DNA of 7,776 nt from contig JADHOK010000059.1 of assembly GCA_016779015.1 (NCBI GenBank), positions 1 to 7,776 on the forward strand, read 5' to 3'. The notes under the pieces are model-generated. The model was not told the origin of the DNA, ran no database searches, and saw nothing but the letters and a program-made list of their open reading frames with translations. Positions 1 to 5,767 of this stretch are shown here, piece by piece (positions within the stretch are counted from its first letter, which is position 1; each line of letters opens with the position of its first letter). The position numbers were made by a program, and so were the translations under genes. The stretch is from PS1 clade bacterium. Lineage in GTDB: Bacteria > Pseudomonadota > Alphaproteobacteria > RS24.

Positions 1-861
1 GTCGGCCTCGACGGCGTAAAGCGGGCGTGTGTCGTCGCTGCGATGCGTGGTTTCATGGCCGTCCTTATCGGTGACCAGAATGTCATTATTCTCCGGCCCC
101 GGATGCCAAGGCTGGCTGATTTTAAGCGTGCCTTTATCGCCCTCGACGGTGATGTGCCATTCCAGCTCGGTGTCGATGGCGCAATGCAGATGCGCGTCAA
201 ACCCGTCATAGGCGAGAACCGCGTTGGCCTCGGCATCGGCCCCTGTCGGGGCAAGCCGCGCTTCGCCGGTCAGCCCGTTCGGCTCGCCGATGAAATAGCG
301 CGCGGCGGTCAGCGGGTAGATGCCGATATCAACGATACCGCCGCCGGCGCGGTCGATATTATACAGCCGGTGGTCGGGCGTGAACGGAAACGCAAAACCA
401 AAACTTGATGAAAAGCCGGTAATCGTGCCAATCGCTCCATCGTCAATCAACTGTTTGGCCAAATGCATGCGCGGATGCATGAGATACATGAGCGCCTCGA
501 CCAGCAGTACTTTTTGGCGCGCCGCCGCACCATAAAGGTCAAGTACTTCGCCTTGGTTGAGGCCCAACGGCTTTTCACACAAGGTGGGCAGCCCCGCGCT
601 TATCGCCTTATGCGCCCATTCAATATGGCTGTCATGCGGCGTGGCGATATAGACCGCGTCAATATCGTCGCGCGCCAGCAACGCGTCATAACCGGTCACC
701 GCCTCGCCGCCATGATTGGCGCAAAACGCTTCTGCCTTGGCGGCGTCGCGGCTGGCTGCGGCAACCAGCTCGCCGCTATGGCTGAGTTTCAAATCATTGG
801 CAAATTGTGCAGCGATGTTGCCGGTGGCGAGAATGCCCCAGCGAATTTTATGGTCAGACAA
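1..861 (-). CDS. Gfo/Idh/MocA family NAD(P)-dependent oxidoreductase (3' end missing)
   Basis: Partial gene: 287 codons are visible and the C-terminus lies beyond the left edge. Family members are soluble dehydrogenases or reductases acting on sugars, diols or cyclic polyols with NAD(P). The N-terminal Rossmann fold shows at residues 6-17 (IRWGILATGNIA, a variant of the G-x-G-x-x-A loop). The family's EKP motif, whose lysine belongs to the active site, is at 96-98. GGGIVDIGIYPL (173-184) is the conserved core of the C-terminal sheet domain. EKPLGLN, EALMYLMHPRM and GGGIVDIGIYPL resemble the dihydrodiol dehydrogenase/glucose-fructose oxidoreductase branch, but the substrate cannot be read. The start is TTG at 861, chosen because AGGAG sits 6 bases upstream (868-872) and the protein fits the family from residue 2; the first in-frame ATG is about 125 codons in. 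The TTG lies 14 bases after the P450 stop, with the ribosome site in that gap, so the two genes are probably translated together. Confidence 0.93.
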   Translation of the reverse strand, partial: MSDHKIRWGILATGNIAAQFANDLKLSHSGELVAAASRDAAKAEAFCANHGGEAVTGYDALLARDDIDAVYIATPHDSHIEWAHKAISAGLPTLCEKPLGLNQGEVLDLYGAAARQKVLLVEALMYLMHPRMHLAKQLIDDGAIGTITGFSSSFGFAFPFTPDHRLYNIDRAGGGIVDIGIYPLTAARYFIGEPNGLTGEARLAPTGADAEANAVLAYDGFDAHLHCAIDTELEWHITVEGDKGTLKISQPWHPGPENNDILVTDKDGHETTHRSDDTRPLYAVEAD

Positions 862-875
862 GCGAAACTCCTGAT

Positions 876-2123
876 TTAACGGCGGGTAACCTTTATTTGC
901 ATATCGGAATAACCGTTAACGAAATTCGATTTCATGCGAACAGGTTCTTGCACCAATTCGATTTTTTCGAATTTTTCAAGGATTTGCTGCCACAGAATAC
1001 GCAGTTGCAGTTCAGCCACGCGCAGCCCCATGCAGCGATGAATACCGAAGCCGAAAGACAAATGCCGATTGATGTTTTCGCGGTCAAACTTAATGGTTCG
1101 CGGGTCCTCGAACACCGCTTCATCTTGATTGCCGGAATAATACCACATGATGACTTTGTCGCCTTTTTTGATGGTCTTGCCACCAAGCTCGACATCCTCC
1201 AACGCCGTGCGGCGCATATGCGAGAGCGGCGTCTGCCAGCGAATAACTTCGGCGACCATATTGTCGATGAGGTCCGGATTATCGCGCAGCTTGGCAAATT
1301 CATCGGGGAATTTGTTCCACGCATTAATGCTGGCCGACATGGAATTACGCGTCGTGTCATTGCCACCGACAATCAATAGCATCAGGTTGCCGAGGAAATT
1401 CATCGGGTCCATATCTTTGGTATTGGCGTCGCTTGCGAGCATGGAGACAAGGTCAAAGCTCGGGGCACCATTGGCGCGCTGTTCGCGCGGCTTGGTGAAA
1501 TATTCCAGACATTCGAGCAAATATTGCACACGCTTTTCTTGCCCGGGGAAATTATCCGAGCCTTCCATGGCGGTTGACATATCCGACCAGAAGGTCAGTA
1601 GATGACGGTCTTCAAACGGAAAGTCGAACAGGGTGGCGAGCATTTGCGTCGTCAGCTCGACAGACACTTCGTCGACCCAGTTAAAAGCCTCGCCCTCGGG
1701 CAAGCTATCCAGCACATTTTCAGTGCGTTGCCAAATAAGATCCTTAAAGCTGTCCAAAGCAGGCGGCGAGGCGATGGGTTGCACGGCTTTGCGAATGGGC
1801 GCGTGTTCGGGTTGGTCTTTGGTGATGAAAGCCGAAACCGCAAACCCCTCAATGGCAGGGCGCATAATCTCGTCGTCGATTTGAATGCCGCCAAATTTGT
1901 CAGAGGAAGAGAAACGCTTATGGTCCGTATCGACGGCGACGCAATCAGCGTAGCGCGTCACATGCCACATCGGCCCAAATTGTTTGTTCTCAGAAAAATG
2001 CACCGGGTCTTCGGCGCGCAGAATTTTGAAAGTCTCCAGCACATCCTCGCTGGCGTAAAGTTCAGGCCGCGCCATATCGAAGCCGCCCTCAGGAATTTCG
2101 CTTAATTTATCTGCTGCGCTCAT
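876..2123 (-). CDS. Cytochrome P450, CYP153 family-like
   Basis: A 415-residue soluble bacterial P450, complete, inserting one oxygen atom from O2 into a C-H bond. The haem loop is SFGFGIHRCMG (356-366) with Cys364 as axial ligand. The I-helix oxygen-activation motif is GGNDTT (253-258), and the K-helix ExxR is E292-R295. Blocks at 148-170 (NWVDEVSVELTTQMLATLF and following), 243-260 (LGNLMLLIVGGNDTTRNS) and 294-310 (IRWQTPLSHMRRTALED) match my recollection of CYP153, a family known for terminal hydroxylation of medium-chain alkanes, fatty acids and some terpenes. Two differences: the usual MDPPKH-like stretch reads TKDQPEH (101-107), and the residue two after the haem cysteine's following Gly-adjacent position is Leu367 where CYP153 usually has Asn (GNRLAE against GLRVAE). 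CYP153 enzymes need a ferredoxin and reductase; neither is in the window. The ATG has GGGAGG five bases upstream. Family placement is by motif memory, not by alignment; P450 itself is certain. Confidence 0.96.
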   Translation of the reverse strand: MSAADKLSEIPEGGFDMARPELYASEDVLETFKILRAEDPVHFSENKQFGPMWHVTRYADCVAVDTDHKRFSSSDKFGGIQIDDEIMRPAIEGFAVSAFITKDQPEHAPIRKAVQPIASPPALDSFKDLIWQRTENVLDSLPEGEAFNWVDEVSVELTTQMLATLFDFPFEDRHLLTFWSDMSTAMEGSDNFPGQEKRVQYLLECLEYFTKPREQRANGAPSFDLVSMLASDANTKDMDPMNFLGNLMLLIVGGNDTTRNSMSASINAWNKFPDEFAKLRDNPDLIDNMVAEVIRWQTPLSHMRRTALEDVELGGKTIKKGDKVIMWYYSGNQDEAVFEDPRTIKFDRENINRHLSFGFGIHRCMGLRVAELQLRILWQQILEKFEKIELVQEPVRMKSNFVNGYSDMQIKVTRR

Positions 2124-2152
2124 CTTTCCCTCCCAGAAATATTGACCAGAAG

Positions 2153-2181
2153 ATTTTGCGCAGGCATGCCGCAGTTTGCAA
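2153..2181 (-). promoter_or_regulatory. Candidate sigma70-type promoter for the P450 gene
   Basis: In the 72-base gap before the P450 gene, reading the minus strand, TTGCAA (2181-2176, 4 of 6 to TTGACA) is followed by exactly 17 bases and CAAAAT (2158-2153, 4 of 6 to TATAAT). Transcription would begin near 2146, giving a leader of about 20 bases that contains the GGGAGG ribosome site. The -35 box lies inside a perfect 12-bp palindrome. The match is by eye. Confidence 0.35.
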
Positions 2182-2184
2182 ACT
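2173..2184. repeat. Perfect 12-bp palindrome AGTTTGCAAACT, possible operator
   Basis: AGTTTGCAAACT is identical on both strands with no mismatch or spacer. It lies between the desaturase and P450 genes over the proposed -35 box, where a dimeric repressor could block transcription. A second short palindrome, GGCATGCC (2163-2170), lies in the proposed promoter spacer. With no loop and the stop codon of the desaturase 12 bases away, it is a poor terminator. Binding is inferred only from symmetry and position; no regulator gene is in the window. Confidence 0.35.
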
Positions 2185-2195
2185 TTTTTTCGCGG

Positions 2196-3101
2196 TTAAT
2201 GCGCGTGTTCGCGGGCCAACAGGTCGCAATTGCGCGCTTCCAATATCGGGTAAAGCTCGCGCAAAGCGGCGGGCGTTTTATCCAATGGAATGCGCGGGTG
2301 CAGATGGTGGACAATATGCGCGGTCATGGCCAGCGAGCTCCACACGCCGAGCCAGCTTGAAAAGCCGCGCGTGTCTTTATAACGGCCGGTTGCATCACCC
2401 GGGTAATGCGGCAGCCAAGACAGATAAATGCGAATGTAAATCACTGCCAGTTTAAGCGGCAGCCACCACAAAAGCAGTGCTTCCAGCGCATAACCATAGG
2501 CAGCGCAAGTGAACAAAACCGCCATATGCGCCAGCAAAATGCCGATTTGCTCAAGATAAGCGCGTTTGGCTTCGGGCGTGCCGATGCGCTCCAGACAAGC
2601 GGCATAGGATTGGCTGCTTTTCGAACTTGGTTGGTAAGACGCGATGTTTAACCTAATCGTTTCCCACAGCGTTTTGCCGTTATTGAAAATGTGGTCAGGG
2701 TCAAGCTCGGGCGTATTGGTGTGCTTGTGATGTTCCAAATGGGTCAGGCGCAGAATGCGATAGCCATAGGCCATCGGTATCAGCGAGAGATGGCCGATCG
2801 CCTCATTGAGCCAGCGCAGCTTGTCGCCCGGGCGCGCATAAATATCGTGCTGCGCTTCATGGCTTGGCAGATAGGACAGAGTGACATTCACCGTGGCGAT
2901 GATAAAGCCGACCCAAAGCGGCATCACGCCGGTCATTACCAGTGGCCACAAGGCCAGCCAGCAAGTGAGATTGGCAATCGGCCACAGCACCATGGGGATG
3001 GACAGCTTATTCATATATTTGCGGGCAATCTGCCGCTCCAATCTGGTCAGCTCGGCCTCGCTCATGCCGGTGACACCATAATCAGCGATTGTCTTGCTCA
3101 T
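2196..3101 (-). CDS. Membrane fatty acid desaturase/hydroxylase-family protein (di-iron, three His boxes)
   Basis: 301-residue integral membrane protein of the fatty acid desaturase superfamily, which uses a histidine-bound di-iron centre and O2 to desaturate or hydroxylate lipid-like substrates. The histidine boxes are HEAQH (81-85), HLEHH (121-125) and HIVHH (262-266). Hydrophobic segments lie at about 35-56, 60-78, 102-116, 185-203 and 207-230. The second box continues with HTNTPELDPDH and the third with LHPRIP, a pattern I associate with CrtR-type carotenoid hydroxylases and related desaturases, so hydroxylation is as likely as desaturation. The start is ATG at 3101: GGGAG lies 6 bases upstream and the upstream gene's stop 11 bases away. 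The frame stays open to 3281, but that extension would overlap the whole small membrane gene. An ATG at 3107 is possible but abuts the ribosome site. An electron donor must come from elsewhere. Confidence 0.92.
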   Translation of the reverse strand: MSKTIADYGVTGMSEAELTRLERQIARKYMNKLSIPMVLWPIANLTCWLALWPLVMTGVMPLWVGFIIATVNVTLSYLPSHEAQHDIYARPGDKLRWLNEAIGHLSLIPMAYGYRILRLTHLEHHKHTNTPELDPDHIFNNGKTLWETIRLNIASYQPSSKSSQSYAACLERIGTPEAKRAYLEQIGILLAHMAVLFTCAAYGYALEALLLWWLPLKLAVIYIRIYLSWLPHYPGDATGRYKDTRGFSSWLGVWSSLAMTAHIVHHLHPRIPLDKTPAALRELYPILEARNCDLLAREHAH

Positions 3102-3112
3102 ATTCATCTCCC

Positions 3113-3322
3113 TCATATCCACCTTCCAAAGCGCCACGCAAACAGTCCATAAAGCCCCCCAAAGACCATGCAGACGGTATAAATTTGCACCGAGGTTGCG
3201 TGCAGCGGCAGATAAGCGCTCAAAGAGGTTCGCAGATAAATCTCTGCCAAAACCGGCCCCAAAAATCCGATGCCGAACCATACCGGCATCATTTTCAGAA
3301 CTGTTTCAACGAGCTTTTTCAT
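3113..3322 (-). CDS. Small two-helix membrane protein, function unknown
   Basis: 69 residues, family not recognised. Two hydrophobic stretches, at about 11-30 (containing PVWFGIGFLGPVLAEIY) and 45-63 (containing IYTVCMVFGGLYGLFAW), predict two membrane helices joined by a short polar loop; both ends are basic (MKKL at the start, RFGRW at the end). There is no signal peptidase site. The case for a real gene is its stop TGA lying 11 bases before the desaturase ATG, with that gene's GGGAG in the gap, plus a membrane-protein composition unlike the shadow frames. No good ribosome site precedes its ATG; a weak promoter-like pair ends only 6 bases upstream, so it could be translated leaderless. A role as a partner of the membrane desaturase is inferred from coupling only. 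Confidence 0.7.
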   Translation of the reverse strand: MKKLVETVLKMMPVWFGIGFLGPVLAEIYLRTSLSAYLPLHATSVQIYTVCMVFGGLYGLFAWRFGRWI

Positions 3323-3328
3323 CGCACG

Positions 3329-3357
3329 AAACTAGCCGTTTTTGGCCGAAAGGGCAA
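3329..3357 (-). promoter_or_regulatory. Weak promoter-like sequence before the small membrane gene
   Basis: Reading the minus strand, TTGCCC (3357-3352, 4 of 6) is followed by 17 bases and TAGTTT (3334-3329, 3 of 6). The -10 end is only 6 bases from the ATG at 3322, which would make a leaderless message and would agree with the lack of a ribosome site there. The matches are weak; the gene may instead be read through from metY. Confidence 0.2.
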
Positions 3358-3360
3358 TCC

Positions 3361-3375
3361 ATGAAGCTCCTTCAT
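3361..3375. repeat. Inverted repeat ATGAAG-CTC-CTTCAT between metY and the small membrane gene
   Basis: Two 6-base arms separated by CTC lie in the 92-base gap after metY. No T-run follows on the minus strand, so it is not a classical terminator. It sits just upstream of the promoter-like pair at 3329-3357 and could be an operator or a weak mRNA-end hairpin. The rest of the gap shows nothing else. Confidence 0.25.
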
Positions 3376-3414
3376 ATTCAGAGTTCCACGTTTTTTAGAG
3401 CCTTCAATGTCGGC

Positions 3415-4704
3415 TCAGAGCGCTTTCAGTGCCTGATCGATATCAGCGATAATGTCATCTACATGCTCAATGCCGATGGAAAGCCGCACATAGCCCGGGG
3501 TGACGCCCGAAGCCGCTTGGTCTTCTTCCGATAATTGACTGTGCGTGGTGCTGGCCGGATGAATGGCCAGCGAGCGCGCATCGCCGATATTGGCAACGTG
3601 GTAGAGCAATTCGAGATTATCAATGAACTTTTTGCCGGCTTCGACACCACCCTCAAGCTCAAATCCCATCAGTGCGCCATAGCCGCCGCTCATCACCGCA
3701 TCGGCGCGTTTTTTCGCCTCGCCATCCATCAAAGAGGGGTGGATGACTTTGGTGACGCCTTTTTGTTTCGACAGCCAAGCCGCAACGGCGGTAGCATTTT
3801 CGCAATGGGCGCGAATTCTGAGCGCCAGCGTTTCCATGCCTTGCAGGAATTGGAAAGCGTTCATCGGCGACATGGCCCCGCCAAGGTCGCGCAGCAATGT
3901 AGTGCGGGCTTTCAAAATATAGGCGATAGGGCCGAGCGGTTTTACGGCCTCGGTCCATACCGCGCCGTGATAAGACGGGTCGGGCGAGTTTAACAATGGC
4001 TGGCGCTCGACACCGGCACCTTCCCAATCGAAATTACCGCCATCGACAATCAGGCCACCGATTGAGGTGCCGTGACCGCCAATATATTTGGTCGCCGAAT
4101 AAACCACAATCGCTGCGCCATGGTCGAACGGGCGGCACAAAATCGGCGCCGCCGTATTATCCATAATCATCGGAATGCCAAGACCGCGACCAATATCGGC
4201 GACGGCCTGGATTGGAAACACTTCGAGTTTCGGGTTGGGCAGCGTCTCGGCATAAAAAGCACGGGTTTTGTCATCCACCGCATTGGCGAAATTTTGCGGG
4301 TCATCCGGGTCAACAAAGCGCACCTCAATGCCCATATCCTTCATCGTATTGGCAAACAGGTTCCAGGTTCCGCCATAAAGATTGGTCGAGGAGACAACAT
4401 TGTCACCGGTGCGGGCAATGTTCTGAATGGCCATGGTCGAGGCGGTCTGCCCCGAAGCGACTGCCAATGCTGCCGCGCCGCCTTCCAATGCGGTGATGCG
4501 CTGCTCCAGCACATCATTGGTCGGGTTCATGATGCGGGTGTAAATATTGCCCAATTCTGACAGCGCAAACAGGCTGGCCGCGTGGTCAGTATCCTTAAAC
4601 TGATAGCTGGTGGTTTGGTGAATCGGCACAGCAACGGAGCCGGTGGTCTCATCAGCGCGCCAGCCGGCGTGCAGCAGCAGGGTTTCAGTTTTCATGTCAG
4701 TCAT
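3415..4704 (-). CDS. metY: O-acetylhomoserine sulfhydrylase (O-acetylhomoserine aminocarboxypropyltransferase)-type PLP enzyme
   Basis: 429 residues, the usual length for MetY, of the Cys/Met-metabolism PLP family. MetY makes homocysteine from O-acetylhomoserine and sulfide (or methionine from methanethiol) by gamma-replacement in the cytoplasm. The PLP lysine is Lys206 in YSATKYIGGHG; Asp182 in MDNT binds the pyridine nitrogen; Tyr55 and Arg57 in IYTRIMNPT bind PLP phosphate from the partner subunit; SGQTA (85-89) is the phosphate loop. LFALSELGNIYTRIMNPT and NLYGGTWNLF are typical of MetY rather than the shorter MetZ or MetB. The start at 4704 has AGGAG 7 bases upstream, overlapping the TAG stop of the dioxygenase gene 9 bases away, so translation is coupled. 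No methionine-type riboswitch precedes the pair. Other gamma-replacement enzymes of this fold make unusual amino acids, so the in vivo nucleophile is open; the enzyme class is firm. Confidence 0.95.
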   Translation of the reverse strand: MTDMKTETLLLHAGWRADETTGSVAVPIHQTTSYQFKDTDHAASLFALSELGNIYTRIMNPTNDVLEQRITALEGGAAALAVASGQTASTMAIQNIARTGDNVVSSTNLYGGTWNLFANTMKDMGIEVRFVDPDDPQNFANAVDDKTRAFYAETLPNPKLEVFPIQAVADIGRGLGIPMIMDNTAAPILCRPFDHGAAIVVYSATKYIGGHGTSIGGLIVDGGNFDWEGAGVERQPLLNSPDPSYHGAVWTEAVKPLGPIAYILKARTTLLRDLGGAMSPMNAFQFLQGMETLALRIRAHCENATAVAAWLSKQKGVTKVIHPSLMDGEAKKRADAVMSGGYGALMGFELEGGVEAGKKFIDNLELLYHVANIGDARSLAIHPASTTHSQLSEEDQAASGVTPGYVRLSIGIEHVDDIIADIDQALKAL

Positions 4705-4713
4705 ATAACGCTC

Positions 4714-5619
4714 CTATTCGCCGGCCAGTTGCCGGTCCAATGCTTTTTGCGGATGCTCGCCGTTTACATAGCCCATAAAGGGCGGGTGAATCGAGTACCC
4801 AATTAATTCCCGCGCCCGTTGCGGCAGCTTGGCGGCCACTTCCGGCGGGGTCGATAAAATCATATTCTCCAGCGGGCGCACCCAGCCGGGGCTGTATTGC
4901 GGTGTTAAAATCAGCCGTTTGCCATCCGACCGATTGGCACCGCCACGGTGATACAGCGTGCCCTTGGCCAGCATCAAAGAACCGGCCGGCATGGTGACCT
5001 GCACGGCATCGGGGTGCGGTGCCGGATCGACATTGACATCGCCGATCTCGCGTTGCTCGAAAGCGCCGCTATTCAAAAGGTCTTGGCCCAATGCCTCATC
5101 CCATAAATGGCTCCCCGGTATCACCTCGGTGGCGCCGTTTTCGGACGTCGTCTCGTCAATCGCCCAAAAAGCGCTGAGCTGAAAAGGCGGTCGCGGGCGC
5201 GAGACGCGGCAATGGTCGTCATCGCAATGCCATGGCTGCACGGTCTCGCCCGGGTGCAATTGAATGGCCAGAAAAGCCGAAAGGATGCAGCTTTTGCCCA
5301 TATCATATTCGGCGAAAGCCAGCGCCACCGGATGAATGGCAAGCTCGGCGAAAATATCGCCTTTCGACAAAAGCGCATATTCGCGGTTCGATTTCAGCCC
5401 TTCAAAATCATTGCGACCGGCGCGGCCCAGCCCAAAATAAGGCTCCAGCGCCGCGCGCACGCGGGCAATCTCGGCGTCGCCGATAAGCTTCTCAAACACA
5501 ATATAACCGTCGCGCTCGAAATCGGCGAAAGCCGCCTCAAAGCTGCGACCCGCCAAATACGGCTCCACGGCCGCGGCCAGAGCGCCGTCGAGCGGTTTAT
5601 GCGCGTCTGCGTTTTGCAT
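4714..5619 (-). CDS. PhyH (phytanoyl-CoA dioxygenase) family Fe(II)/2-oxoglutarate oxygenase
   Basis: 301-residue cytoplasmic non-haem iron oxygenase. The family couples 2-oxoglutarate decarboxylation to substrate hydroxylation, consuming O2. The facial triad is visible as His131-x-Asp133 in PWHCDD and His224 in LYHRGG; Arg235, eleven residues after His224, is the likely 2-oxoglutarate carboxylate binder. The stretch FWAIDETTSENGATEVIPGSH (151-171) and the tail QYSPGWVRPLEN...GYVNGEHP (241-290) mark a common bacterial PhyH subgroup whose substrates are mostly unknown; it lacks the HxDxxxW layout of ectoine hydroxylase. The start is ATG at 5619, with AAGGAGG 6 bases upstream. The frame is open to 5700, but that extension has no ribosome site and would cover the promoter candidate. 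It is the first gene of the minus-strand run and its stop overlaps the ribosome site of metY. The substrate is not predictable. Confidence 0.93.
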   Translation of the reverse strand: MQNADAHKPLDGALAAAVEPYLAGRSFEAAFADFERDGYIVFEKLIGDAEIARVRAALEPYFGLGRAGRNDFEGLKSNREYALLSKGDIFAELAIHPVALAFAEYDMGKSCILSAFLAIQLHPGETVQPWHCDDDHCRVSRPRPPFQLSAFWAIDETTSENGATEVIPGSHLWDEALGQDLLNSGAFEQREIGDVNVDPAPHPDAVQVTMPAGSLMLAKGTLYHRGGANRSDGKRLILTPQYSPGWVRPLENMILSTPPEVAAKLPQRARELIGYSIHPPFMGYVNGEHPQKALDRQLAGE

Positions 5620-5646
5620 GGCCTGCCTCCTTATCGCTAGGCGCTG

Positions 5647-5675
5647 ATTAAACCAAATTAAGCGTCGAAAATCAC
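5647..5675 (-). promoter_or_regulatory. Candidate promoter of the minus-strand run (PhyH-metY)
   Basis: Reading the minus strand, GTGATT (5675-5670, 3 of 6 to TTGACA), a 17-base spacer and TTTAAT (5652-5647, 5 of 6 to TATAAT) lie in the A+T-rich part of the divergent spacer. Transcription would start near 5640, giving a leader of about 20 bases with the AAGGAGG site. No riboswitch could fit in such a leader. Confidence 0.4.
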
Positions 5676-5718
5676 ATTTTTTGTCTGCTTGCGCTTTCAC
5701 GCCGCCTTGTTATTGTTT

Positions 5719-5735
5719 GGGCAACGGCTTTGCCC
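5719..5735. repeat. 6-bp hairpin GGGCAA-CGGCT-TTGCCC upstream of ppx
   Basis: Perfect 6-base arms with a 5-base loop, about 33 bases before the phosphatase ATG in the divergent spacer. It overlaps the region where a plus-strand promoter should lie: the two possible pairs, TTGCGC(16)TATTGT at 5689-5716 and TTGGGC(18)GATTAT at 5717-5746, are both weak. It may be an operator or a leader hairpin; no T-run follows. Confidence 0.25.
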
Positions 5736-5767
5736 GCTCCGATTATGTGTCGGCTAAAGAGAGATTT

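Noticed and set aside
43..2105. Long plus-strand open frames opposite the P450 and oxidoreductase genes
   Set aside because: They are antisense shadows of firmly identified genes, have no recognisable domains, and arise from codon bias in GC-rich coding DNA.
2173..2190. Terminator formed by the palindrome and the following T-run on the plus strand
   Set aside because: The palindrome has no loop, the stem would be about 4 A+T-rich pairs, and no plus-strand gene ends there.
3102..3281. N-terminal extension of the desaturase to an ATG at 3281
   Set aside because: It would overlap nearly all of the small membrane gene in another frame, has no ribosome site, and the added residues do not resemble the family; ATG 3101 has GGGAG at correct spacing.
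5620..5700. Longer PhyH start at 5700
   Set aside because: The extension covers the promoter-like sequence and lacks a ribosome site, while ATG 5619 has AAGGAGG at 6 bases.
5681..5767. Longer Ppx/GppA start at 5681
   Set aside because: The added residues are cysteine-rich and unlike the family, there is no ribosome site, and ATG 5768 has a GAGAGA site.
5620..5767. SAM-type riboswitch upstream of the PhyH-metY pair
   Set aside because: Looked for because metY is often riboswitch-controlled in alphaproteobacteria; no conserved SAM-II-like core was seen and the space between promoter candidate and ribosome site is about 20 bases.
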